Below are positions 1 through 7,323 of a DNA stretch of 64,000 nucleotides, one piece after another. The position numbers were made by a program, and so were the translations under genes. Location: the NCBI RefSeq assembly GCF_010868145.1, contig NZ_JAAGUY010000009.1, positions 144,081-208,080 on the forward strand. Direction: 5' to 3'. The notes beneath the pieces were generated by a model. That model did no database searches. It was given only the letters and a program-made list of their open reading frames with translations, and was not told where the DNA came from. Position 1 is the stretch's first letter, and the number at the start of each line of letters is the position of its first letter. This DNA comes from Nocardia cyriacigeorgica (lineage in GTDB: Bacteria; Actinomycetota; Actinomycetes; Mycobacteriales; Mycobacteriaceae).

Positions 1-342
1 CCGGCCACGGTCGGTGGCGTGACCGGAGCGGTCGCCACCCTCAACTGGCTCAGCACCCACGGCCTGGATCGGCTGATCGCCAAGTCGATCGTGGCCATCG
101 TGCACCATCAGCCGCTCAAACCGACCGTCGACGTCGAGGCAATCGAGAACCTCTTCGCCACGGCGCAGCGGCCCACCTGCACGCTGCCCTACGACCCGCA
201 CCTGGCCGAAGGCGGCGAGATCGATCTGCGTCTCGTCGCCAAGGAGACCAAGCTCGCTTTCGAGGAACTGGCGGCCGCGCTGGCCGATGACTTCCCGACT
301 CATCTCGCCGGGGATCCCGGCCATCACGGAGGGTGGCGATGA
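1..342 (+). CDS. C-terminal part of MinD/ParA-like ATPase of an ESX locus (5' truncated by window)
   Basis: The frame is open from base 1 and ends at TGA 340-342, so only the last 113 residues are visible. They show the helical C-terminal end of a MinD/ParA-type P-loop ATPase (an A-x-x-TLNWL helix, then a VAIVHH strand, then a TLPYD-x-HLAEGGEIDL segment typical of the end of these folds). The Walker motifs lie outside the window. The stop overlaps the eccD start as ATGA. In ESX-1 of mycobacteria the ParA-like EspI sits directly before eccD1, so an EspI-like regulatory role in type VII secretion is inferred from position and fold, not from catalytic residues seen here. Confidence 0.7.
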   Translation, partial: PATVGGVTGAVATLNWLSTHGLDRLIAKSIVAIVHHQPLKPTVDVEAIENLFATAQRPTCTLPYDPHLAEGGEIDLRLVAKETKLAFEELAAALADDFPTHLAGDPGHHGGWR

Positions 343-1877
343 CCACTGTTGTTGCGCCACCGTCGAACTCGGCTCAAGCCAATGCGGCGCAACCGCCCGC
401 TGAAGTCGCGCGGGCCCGGATCGCGGTACTGATCGCCAGCTATCAGGTCGACGTGGTGGTCCCGACGAAGTTCACCATCGAGACCTTCATCGACGATCTG
501 CTGGTCGTCCTGGCCGCGGCCATCGACGACGACACGGTCGACTTCACCCCGTCGACCGGGCAGTGGAGCCTTGGGCGCCCGGGCGAGCCGGCGATGCCGC
601 GCTGGCGCACCCTGGCCGACCACGATGTCGTCGACGGCGCGGTGCTGATGTTGTCGGTGGTCGAATCGGCCGAGGTGTTCACCCCGGTCGTCGAGGACAT
701 CACCGACGCGTTGGCCTTGATCAACGAGCGCGAGTTCGCGGAGTTCGACGCGCGCGCCGCCGCGGTGGTCGGGCTGGCCGTGCTCGGCGCTGGGGCCACA
801 GCGGTCGCGGCGCTGCTGTCGTGGTCGTGGACCCGGACCGGGTCTGTGTGGTGGTGCGCACTGCCTGCGCTGTTGCTCGGCATGATCTGTTTGGGTGCCG
901 CGGTGCGCTCGCGCGGCGGCGAAGGCGCGGCACGGATCTGTCTCGGCTTGTCGCTGGCCGCGCTGCCCCTGCTGTTCGCCGGTGCCGCAATGCTGGTCCC
1001 GCCTGCCTATGGTGAGCCCGGCCCGTTCTCCGCGGCCAATGTCGCCGCAGGGGCGGTGGTGGCAGCCGTCGCCGCGGCCGCCATGATCCGGCTGACCGGG
1101 CTCGGTATCGCCACCTTGATGGCGGTGACCGTGCTCGGCATATCGCTCACCGCGGCCGCCTTGCCGATGACTTACTCCGATCTGCACATGCGTCAGGTGT
1201 CGAGTGGGGCGGTGTTCGTCGGCCTCATCCTGCTGACGTTGGCGCCGCGGCTGGCCGTGGTGATCGCGCGGATCCGGCCACCGGACCTGCCCGACCCGGG
1301 TAACGAGGTCGCGCCGTCGACGCTGACCGGGATCTTCGACGCCGAATCCGGTGGCGACGGTGAACAGGACCAGGCCGAGGACTCCGAGCGCGCCGACCAG
1401 GCGGACCGAGGGATCGAAAGCAGGGCACGGCTCGCGGTCACCAGCCTGCGTGGGCTCATCGCCGCGATCTCGACCGTGCTCGCGGTCGGCTCGGTGATCA
1501 CCGCTGCGGTCAGCCCGGGCGGGATCCGCGAGATCATCATGGCCGGCGCGGTGGCGGTGTTGCTGGTGATGCGGTCACGGTGGTATCCCGATCTGGTCCA
1601 GGCGATCGCGCTGGTGTCGGCGGCGGCGGTCACCGTGATCGGTGTCGGCTGGGTACTGGTCGGCGCGTATCAGACCGCGCCTGCGCGGCTGGTCGTTGTC
1701 GCGGTGATCGCGGTGGCCGCGATGGCCGGATGTGTTGCCGCGGTGCGATTGCCGGGCAAGCGGCTGTCGCCTCCGACGCGACGCGTCATCGACCTCATCG
1801 AGTACGCCCACATCCTGGTCGTGCCGATCATCGCCTTCTGGATCATGGGTATCTACACCGCTATGCGGGGGATCTGA
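339..1877 (+). CDS. eccD: EccD, type VII secretion integral membrane channel component
   Basis: 512 residues. An N-terminal ubiquitin-like (YukD-type) domain of about 110 residues with the usual RIAVLIASYQVDVVVP strand is followed by about eleven hydrophobic segments from residue ~140 to the end, interrupted near residue 340 by an acidic cytosolic loop. This is the standard EccD layout; EccD forms most of the membrane pore of the ESX complex with EccB, EccC and EccE. ATG 339 is preferred over GTG 333 because GGAGG at 328-332 is six bases before the ATG and would touch the GTG. It overlaps the ATPase gene by 4 bp and mycP by 1 bp, indicating one translationally coupled operon. Confidence 0.93.
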   Translation: MTTVVAPPSNSAQANAAQPPAEVARARIAVLIASYQVDVVVPTKFTIETFIDDLLVVLAAAIDDDTVDFTPSTGQWSLGRPGEPAMPRWRTLADHDVVDGAVLMLSVVESAEVFTPVVEDITDALALINEREFAEFDARAAAVVGLAVLGAGATAVAALLSWSWTRTGSVWWCALPALLLGMICLGAAVRSRGGEGAARICLGLSLAALPLLFAGAAMLVPPAYGEPGPFSAANVAAGAVVAAVAAAAMIRLTGLGIATLMAVTVLGISLTAAALPMTYSDLHMRQVSSGAVFVGLILLTLAPRLAVVIARIRPPDLPDPGNEVAPSTLTGIFDAESGGDGEQDQAEDSERADQADRGIESRARLAVTSLRGLIAAISTVLAVGSVITAAVSPGGIREIIMAGAVAVLLVMRSRWYPDLVQAIALVSAAAVTVIGVGWVLVGAYQTAPARLVVVAVIAVAAMAGCVAAVRLPGKRLSPPTRRVIDLIEYAHILVVPIIAFWIMGIYTAMRGI

Positions 1878-3238
1878 TGGGACTTGGACGCCTCGCCGTT
1901 GCGGGGCTGGCCGGGCTCATGCTCGCGATCGCGGCAGGCCCCGCCGCAGCCGTGCAACCGCCGGAGGCGGTCGTCGGGCCGCCGCCACCGGACGAACCGC
2001 CCGGGCCCGAATTCCCGACCAAACAGGACAAGGCCTGCCTGGCGACCGGTGTGCTACCCGACAGTGATCTGTCCCAGGTGCCGCCACCGGATCTGGCATT
2101 GGACCTGTCGGCCGCACGCGCGTTGAGCCGCGGCACCGGGGTGACCGTGGCCGTGATCGATACCGGGGTACAACCGAACCCGCGGCTGCCAACGGTGGTC
2201 GGCGGTGGCGACTACGTGACCGCCGGTGGCGACGGCCTGTCCGATTGTGACGCGCACGGCACCCTGATCGCGGGCATCATCGGCGCTGCGGCTGATCCCG
2301 CCGACGCCTTCGTCGGTGTGGCGCCGGAAGCCAAGATCCTCTCCATTCGCTACCGTTCGGGTGCGTTCCGCCCCGAGTTGCCAAGTAACGCCGGTCCGGG
2401 GCAGCAGCAACTGGCCATCGAGGTCCGCGCACTGGCGCGCGCCATCGTGCGAGCCGCGAATCTGGGCGCGGGTGTGATCACCGTGTCACTGCCGATCTGC
2501 GTTCCCGTCGACGCACCGGTCGACCACGCGGTACTCGCGGCGGCCGTCGGATACGCCACCCAGGTTCGCGGCTCGTTGATCGTGGCAGGCGCGGGGAACG
2601 CAGGCGGCAACGGCTGCCAGCAGAACCCGGGTATGGATCCGGGCAATCCCGCCGACGAACGGAATTGGTCCGGCGTGCAGACCATCTCGACGCCGGGCTG
2701 GTACAGCCCGACGGTGCTGACCGTCGGCTTCAGTACCGCGACCGGGACACCGATGCCGGATTCGTTGACCGGCCCGTGGATATCAGTGTCCGCGCCGGGC
2801 ACCGGCATCGAGTCGGTCGGTCCGGGTGGGACCGGCCTGATCAACGGTGTCGGAGATCCAGGGAAACTGGTGCCGGTGGCCGGTGCGTCGTTCGCGGCCG
2901 CTTACGTCAGCGGCGTCGCGGCGCTGTTGCGTTCACGATTCCCGAACGAGACTCCCGCGGAGATCATCGCTCGGTTACAAGCAGCTGCCCACGAACCGGC
3001 ACGCGGGATCGATAATGCCGTCGGTGCCGGAATGATCGATCCGGTGGCGGCGCTGTCCTACCGCACCCCGCCGCAACCACCTGCCGGTCTGTTCCAGGCA
3101 GGGCCGTTGCGGATGCCTGATCCGCCCCGCGCCGACGATGCACGTCCGGCGGTGACAGCGACGATCGTCGTTGTGGTCGCTGTGCTCCTCGGAGCCGCAG
3201 CCACATACGCAGGCAACGCGACCCGGAGGCGGCGTTGA
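1877..3238 (+). CDS. mycP: MycP, type VII secretion mycosin (subtilisin-like serine protease)
   Basis: 453 residues. A signal peptide (residues 1-25, ending GPAAA) leads into a proline-rich linker and an S8 peptidase domain. The catalytic triad is visible: Asp95 in VAVIDTGV, His127 in DAHGTLIAG, Ser338 in GASFAAAYVSG. A proline-rich stretch and a C-terminal membrane helix (about residues 423-445) followed by RRRR tail anchor it in the membrane with the protease outside. Mycosins are needed for stability of the ESX complex and, in ESX-1, process EspB. The reading frame stays open upstream, but ATG 1877 overlaps the eccD stop (TGATG) and begins the signal peptide, so it is the start. Confidence 0.94.
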   Translation: MGLGRLAVAGLAGLMLAIAAGPAAAVQPPEAVVGPPPPDEPPGPEFPTKQDKACLATGVLPDSDLSQVPPPDLALDLSAARALSRGTGVTVAVIDTGVQPNPRLPTVVGGGDYVTAGGDGLSDCDAHGTLIAGIIGAAADPADAFVGVAPEAKILSIRYRSGAFRPELPSNAGPGQQQLAIEVRALARAIVRAANLGAGVITVSLPICVPVDAPVDHAVLAAAVGYATQVRGSLIVAGAGNAGGNGCQQNPGMDPGNPADERNWSGVQTISTPGWYSPTVLTVGFSTATGTPMPDSLTGPWISVSAPGTGIESVGPGGTGLINGVGDPGKLVPVAGASFAAAYVSGVAALLRSRFPNETPAEIIARLQAAAHEPARGIDNAVGAGMIDPVAALSYRTPPQPPAGLFQAGPLRMPDPPRADDARPAVTATIVVVVAVLLGAAATYAGNATRRRR

Positions 3239-4938
3239 GATTTCCCAGTGTTCGCGTCGGCGGCGCCGAACGCGTTCCGTTCGCGGTGCTCGCCATCGGC
3301 GGCAGCCCCGGCCTGGTTGCGCTCTCTGCGCGGACGCCGTGGTGGGTCGGAGCGAGCGTGGTCACCGTCCTGTTGGTGACTGTCACCGTCCGCGTCAACG
3401 GCCGCACCTCGGTGCGGTGGTTGCTGGACTGGGTGGAGTACCGGTTCGGCCGCGCACGGCGGGCGGCCGAACTCGTCACGGTGGCGCAATTGCAGGACGT
3501 GCAGACCCCCAGCGGCATCTGCGGCATCCGGGCCTCTGAGACAACGTTGATCGCGATGATCCAGCTCGCACCCGATCTGGACCTGCCGACAGTGATCGCG
3601 GACAAGACCATCTACACCGAAGACACCGTCCCGGTCGACGCGTTGGTCTCGATGCTCGACCATTACGGCGTCGCCGTCGACATCGACATCGTCACCACCG
3701 GACAGCGGGTGCGGCCAACCGGCAGCTACAGCATGCTCTACGACCAGCTGATCGGAACGCACGCGGTGGTGGGTGACCGGCTGACCTGGTTGGTGGTGCG
3801 GCTGGATCAGCAACGCAACCTCGATGTGCTGGCGCGGCGCGGGCCGTGCGCGGTGGTGGCGCCGAAAGCGCTGGCCGCGGCCGCGCTGCGGATCGCGGGG
3901 CGCCTGCGTGAACGCGGGATTCAAGCACATGCGCTCCCCGCCGTGGCCCTGCGCGATGCCACTCGGCTGCTGCACGCGGGCGTCGAACTCTCGGATCTGC
4001 GCGAAACGTGGAGCACGATGGAATCCTCGGCGCCCGGGCGCTGCGTCACCAGCTTCCAGATCGACTGGACCCGGCTCGACGGCGCCGGGCTCGACGACTG
4101 TTGGTCCTGGAACAGCGGACGGACAACGCTCGTGGTCGGCCTCACCGCTGACAGCGGTCCCCGCGCACTGGTCCGTTTCATCGGTCCACCCGTCGACCGG
4201 AAGGACCTCCCGGACTATCTGCGGCTGATCTCCGGCCGCCAGGCGAGCGCGCTACTGGCCTCGCTGCCGACGGAGCTGCCGATGGACGCATTGCCCGCCG
4301 AGGAAACCGGCAGCGATGTCGCGACGATCGACCAGCTGTGGGACCTTCCGATCGCCATCGGACCCAACGGGCAGATCCTCGGCGCGGTCAGCGGCCAGCC
4401 ACGGCACACCCTCGCCCTGCCGTTGTTCGACCCCGCGCGCTACAACCCGCGCAGGCGGTCGATCGACGTTCGGGCGCAGCTGCCGGTGGCCCAGCAGATC
4501 CTGCTGCGCGCGACGGTGGTCGGCGCCGAGGTGGAGATTCACACGGCCAGACCGCAGCGGTGGCGCCAGCTCATCTCGGCCGTCGGCGATCCATCGACGC
4601 TTCGACTGGCCGAGGACGACAACGGCTCCGGCCCGACGTCTACCGCCACCATCGCGGTATTCGATCAGGTGCCCGCACATGCGTCCGCGGCCCAGACCAC
4701 GGTCACCATCTCCGATCCCGGTGTGCCGCGCAGACGGGCAGCGGATCTGGCGATCGACCAGGTGAGTGCCACCGCGGTGGACGTCAGCATTCCGATGCGT
4801 CGAGTGCGGGTCGATCTGATCGAGCCGCGGGGCGAAACTCGCTACCTCGATGCCACGGACGTGCCGCCTCAGGCGGCGCCACCGGCAGGCTCCGAGGTGG
4901 CGTTGCTCGCCCCACCAGGTGGTCGTCGTGTCGGTTGA
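3235..4938 (+). CDS. eccE: EccE, type VII secretion membrane protein
   Basis: 567 residues, starting at TTG 3235 which overlaps the mycP stop; GGAGG at 3225-3229 gives a five-base spacing. Two hydrophobic helices (about residues 14-32 and 36-54) are followed by WLLDWVEYRF and a long soluble domain, as in EccE proteins. EccE lies at the periphery of the ESX membrane complex. Its presence argues against a minimal ESX-4-type system, which lacks EccE; the order eccD-mycP-eccE matches ESX-3 while the ATPase before eccD recalls ESX-1. The domain is diverged, so assignment rests on length, helices and operon position. Confidence 0.88.
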   Translation: MRFPSVRVGGAERVPFAVLAIGGSPGLVALSARTPWWVGASVVTVLLVTVTVRVNGRTSVRWLLDWVEYRFGRARRAAELVTVAQLQDVQTPSGICGIRASETTLIAMIQLAPDLDLPTVIADKTIYTEDTVPVDALVSMLDHYGVAVDIDIVTTGQRVRPTGSYSMLYDQLIGTHAVVGDRLTWLVVRLDQQRNLDVLARRGPCAVVAPKALAAAALRIAGRLRERGIQAHALPAVALRDATRLLHAGVELSDLRETWSTMESSAPGRCVTSFQIDWTRLDGAGLDDCWSWNSGRTTLVVGLTADSGPRALVRFIGPPVDRKDLPDYLRLISGRQASALLASLPTELPMDALPAEETGSDVATIDQLWDLPIAIGPNGQILGAVSGQPRHTLALPLFDPARYNPRRRSIDVRAQLPVAQQILLRATVVGAEVEIHTARPQRWRQLISAVGDPSTLRLAEDDNGSGPTSTATIAVFDQVPAHASAAQTTVTISDPGVPRRRAADLAIDQVSATAVDVSIPMRRVRVDLIEPRGETRYLDATDVPPQAAPPAGSEVALLAPPGGRRVG

Positions 4939-4951
4939 TCCGCGGAGAAGG

Positions 4952-4957
4952 TAGGGT
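4952..4957 (+). promoter_or_regulatory. -10 hexamer TAGGGT for a leaderless transcript of the EspR-like gene
   Basis: TAGGGT fits the actinobacterial TANNNT -10 consensus and ends eight bases before GTG 4966; there is no Shine-Dalgarno sequence. Transcription is therefore expected to start at or within two bases of the start codon. No good -35 element is seen. Confidence 0.5.
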
Positions 4958-4965
4958 CGCAGATC

Positions 4966-5301
4966 GTGGCAGCGGACTCCCGGTCGGATGTCGAATCCTC
5001 CCCTCAGTCGAACGACGCGGACGAACTCACTCCGAGGCAGTCCGCGGCGGCGATATTCTCCAGCAAATTGTCGGAACTGATCGCCGAGTCGGTGGTCTCC
5101 ACCGACGACGGATCCACGCGGTCGCTGACGTTGTACTCGCTCGCGCAGCACCTCGAGCTGGCCTATCCGGATGTACCGGTGTCCCAGTCGGGGCTGTACC
5201 GGCTCATCCATGGACAGGCCATACCGAGGCTCGATCTGATCATCGCGCTGGCACGCGTATTCGACGTTCCGCCTGAGTATTTCGTCACCGCGGACAAGTA
5301 G
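4966..5301 (+). CDS. Small EspR-like helix-turn-helix regulator
   Basis: 111 residues. Residues ~25-108 resemble the N-terminal helix-turn-helix half of EspR and related XRE-type proteins (FSSKLSELI..., then SLAQHLEL..., SQSGLYRLIHGQAIPRLDLI, ALARVFDVPPEYF). EspR is a nucleoid-associated regulator of ESX-1 in M. tuberculosis; it is about 132 residues and ends in a dimerisation domain. Here the protein stops right after the YF motif, so it keeps the DNA-reading part and lacks the usual second domain. It follows eccE by 27 bp. Control of the neighbouring ESX genes is an inference from position and family. Confidence 0.75.
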   Translation: MAADSRSDVESSPQSNDADELTPRQSAAAIFSSKLSELIAESVVSTDDGSTRSLTLYSLAQHLELAYPDVPVSQSGLYRLIHGQAIPRLDLIIALARVFDVPPEYFVTADK

Positions 5302-5367
5302 CCCGGCCGTCGTCAGCTGTTCTCGGTGCCGGGAATAGCACCGGCTCGCGGGGACCTCGGACCCGGA

Positions 5368-5373
5368 TACCAT
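5368..5373 (+). promoter_or_regulatory. -10 hexamer TACCAT, leaderless start at 5380
   Basis: TACCAT ends six bases before ATG 5380. With no ribosome binding site in front of that ATG, this supports a leaderless mRNA and helps choose 5380 over the in-frame GTG at 5326. Confidence 0.45.
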
Positions 5374-5379
5374 CCGAGC

Positions 5380-6447
5380 ATGCCCGCCGAGGATCCGGGA
5401 GATGTCTTCCTTCGAAACCGCGGCGCGGTGCTGGATGCCCTGCTGGCCGATCCCGCGCTCGGGTCATCCGGCGGCGGAATGGTCGCGGATCGTCCGGCAT
5501 CTGCCGCCGCGGCAACCGGTAACACACCCGACCCCGCTGTCATGGCGGCGGTTGCCGCGTCGGCGGCAGAAGCCGCTGCCGACCGGTCCGGGCCGCGTCG
5601 ACGCGGAGGTGACTCCAGCGCGAGCGATCGAATCAACGCGCTACTGAACGGCCAGTCATCGGACACCGGCTCGCACTCGGGGCTGGGGTCGGAATATGCC
5701 GGCGTGCCAGCGTCGCGATTGCGCGAATCGGCCGATAGCGAGAATTCGTCACGCTCTGAGGCTCCTGCTGCCGCCGAACGCCCCTCCGCGACGGCGGGCC
5801 GCCGTGGCGGAGCGGATCAGTTCGCCCGTGACCTCGTGACGCAGCTGCGCAAGCCCAAGGTGGCTCTCGCTGTGGCCGCCGGGCTCGCGGTCTTGCTGGT
5901 GTTGATGCTGGTGGTCAGCGGCGGGGAAGAACAGCCGAGCCAGCCGCAGGTCCTCACTCAGCCCGCCACCACCGCGCCCGAGCCCGCGCCCACCGGTCCC
6001 GCCCCGGGCGGCGTCATCGAGGTGCGCTCGGCGGTGTCGCAGTGTCCACCGGGCGGAACCGATGCGATGGACGCCTTCTCCGGCGAACCGGGCAAGGCCT
6101 GGTCGTGCGCGCGCTCCTATCGGGTCGACGGTCAGATCATGCGGATCGATCTGGGCAAGACCTACGAGATCGAATCGATCGCGATCGTTCCGGGCTGGGA
6201 CCATGTGGGGACCGACGGCGTCGATCAGTGGGCGAAATATCGCACGGTCAGCCGGGTGTCCTACCAATTCGACGACGAGGCCGCCACCGTCTACACCCAG
6301 GAGACCCTCGATCAGCGCACTCTGGTGGAGACCAGGATCGACCCTCCGCTGCAGGCGTCGGAGATCGTGCTGACCGTGCTCGAATCCAACGGCTCCAGTT
6401 CTGTCAACACCACCGCCATCTCCTCCGTCGTGATCACCGGGCGGTGA
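5380..6447 (+). CDS. Single-pass membrane protein with extracellular galactose-binding-like (discoidin-type) domain
   Basis: 355 residues. The cytosolic N-terminal half is low-complexity, rich in Ser, Ala and Gly (LLADPALG, then alanine repeats). A membrane helix lies at about residues 161-180, preceded by RKPKV-type positive charge. After a Pro/Thr linker the C-terminal ~140 residues form a beta-rich domain with DAFSGEPGKAW, IDLGKTYEIESIAIVPGWD and a final VLTVLESNGSS segment, like the galactose-binding-like domains called discoidin or NADase-type glycan-binding. This predicts an outward-facing binding domain. Function is unknown; it lies between an ESX operon and another membrane protein, and such pairs recur beside ESX loci in Nocardia as far as I recall. 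Confidence 0.65.
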   Translation: MPAEDPGDVFLRNRGAVLDALLADPALGSSGGGMVADRPASAAAATGNTPDPAVMAAVAASAAEAAADRSGPRRRGGDSSASDRINALLNGQSSDTGSHSGLGSEYAGVPASRLRESADSENSSRSEAPAAAERPSATAGRRGGADQFARDLVTQLRKPKVALAVAAGLAVLLVLMLVVSGGEEQPSQPQVLTQPATTAPEPAPTGPAPGGVIEVRSAVSQCPPGGTDAMDAFSGEPGKAWSCARSYRVDGQIMRIDLGKTYEIESIAIVPGWDHVGTDGVDQWAKYRTVSRVSYQFDDEAATVYTQETLDQRTLVETRIDPPLQASEIVLTVLESNGSSSVNTTAISSVVITGR

Positions 6448-6457
6448 GTGTGCCATC

Positions 6458-7201
6458 GTGTCCTCGCTGATCTGTCAGTACTGCTCGTACCGCGCCACCG
6501 GTGGGGAGGCCACGTGCCCGAACTGCGGTGCCCCATTGACGGCGACCGCTGCGCCGGCGAAGCCGGAACCCGCACCGACGGTCGCGCATGAGGCCACTTC
6601 CGGGGCCATGCTCGGCACGGCGCTGCGCAAATTCGGCGAGGTGGTCCGTGACGACGCCGCCGTGGTGGGTAAGGAGGCCGCGGCGGTCGAACGTGCGGTC
6701 CACGAACCACATCCGCGCTGGCAGTGGCAGGCCGTCGCCGCCGTGCTCGCGGTGATGGCCGTGGTCGGCTTCTTCCTCGTCAAGTCGTGCTCGTTCTCGA
6801 TATCGCCACCTACGGGAGTCCCGCTGGGTTCGGTGACGACGGCGCTGCCCGCTCCACTGCGTACCGCGGCGTCCTGTCAGCCGATGGCTGGTTCGGGGGC
6901 GGTCGTCGAGCGTTGTGTCATCGGTGCGGGCGACCCGTTGCTGAACGGCGCGATCACAGCGAAGCGGGATCTGATCTTCCACGCTCGGTTGGTGCCGCGG
7001 ACAACATTGAACGAGACCGTCGGCCAGTGGCGGGCGGCAGGCGCGACGGTGGTGACCGATGGCTCGGTGTTCGCTGCGGTCAGTCCGTCGGCCGCTGTGC
7101 AGTACGCCAATCCGAGTACCGGATTGCTGCTCGACAGCGGTACCTTCGCCGGCGCGGCGAGTGCGCGGACCTTCTTGTCGCGCTCGGGTTTGCTTCCGTG
7201 A
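6458..7201 (+). CDS. Zinc-ribbon single-pass membrane protein
   Basis: 247 residues from GTG 6458, ten bases after the previous stop. The N terminus is a zinc ribbon with Cys6, Cys9, Cys20 and Cys23 (CQYC...CPNCG), then an Ala/Pro linker and an amphipathic stretch, a membrane helix at about residues 88-108, and a ~135-residue C-terminal domain outside the membrane containing two further cysteine pairs. No catalytic motif is recognised. It is probably co-transcribed with the galactose-binding-like protein upstream. It could be a sensor or an assembly factor; nothing in the sequence decides. Confidence 0.6.
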   Translation: MSSLICQYCSYRATGGEATCPNCGAPLTATAAPAKPEPAPTVAHEATSGAMLGTALRKFGEVVRDDAAVVGKEAAAVERAVHEPHPRWQWQAVAAVLAVMAVVGFFLVKSCSFSISPPTGVPLGSVTTALPAPLRTAASCQPMAGSGAVVERCVIGAGDPLLNGAITAKRDLIFHARLVPRTTLNETVGQWRAAGATVVTDGSVFAAVSPSAAVQYANPSTGLLLDSGTFAGAASARTFLSRSGLLP

Positions 7202-7240
7202 CCGCGCATTTCGCAAACCACGAGCTATAAACCTCTAACT

Positions 7241-7266
7241 AATGTACCGTTATATAGCGGTACGTT
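7241..7266. promoter_or_regulatory. Palindromic operator, copy 1 (before gdh)
   Basis: A 26-bp palindrome with arms matching at 11 of 13 positions: GTACCG (7244-7249), eight-base spacer TTATATAG, CGGTAC (7258-7263), flanked by AAT and GTT. The right arm contains TACGTT, a TANNNT -10 hexamer, so a bound protein would block the promoter. Centre is 70 bp before the gdh start. Same layout as four other copies in this window. Confidence 0.75.
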
Positions 7267-7323
7267 AAACAACGTATTTTCCTCTGTACCCGACTGGATG
7301 ATTGCGGAAGGCGCAGGTCAACG

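Noticed and set aside
1580..1876. 99-codon upstream extension of mycP
   Set aside because: It overlaps eccD entirely; the signal peptide starts at ATG 1877.
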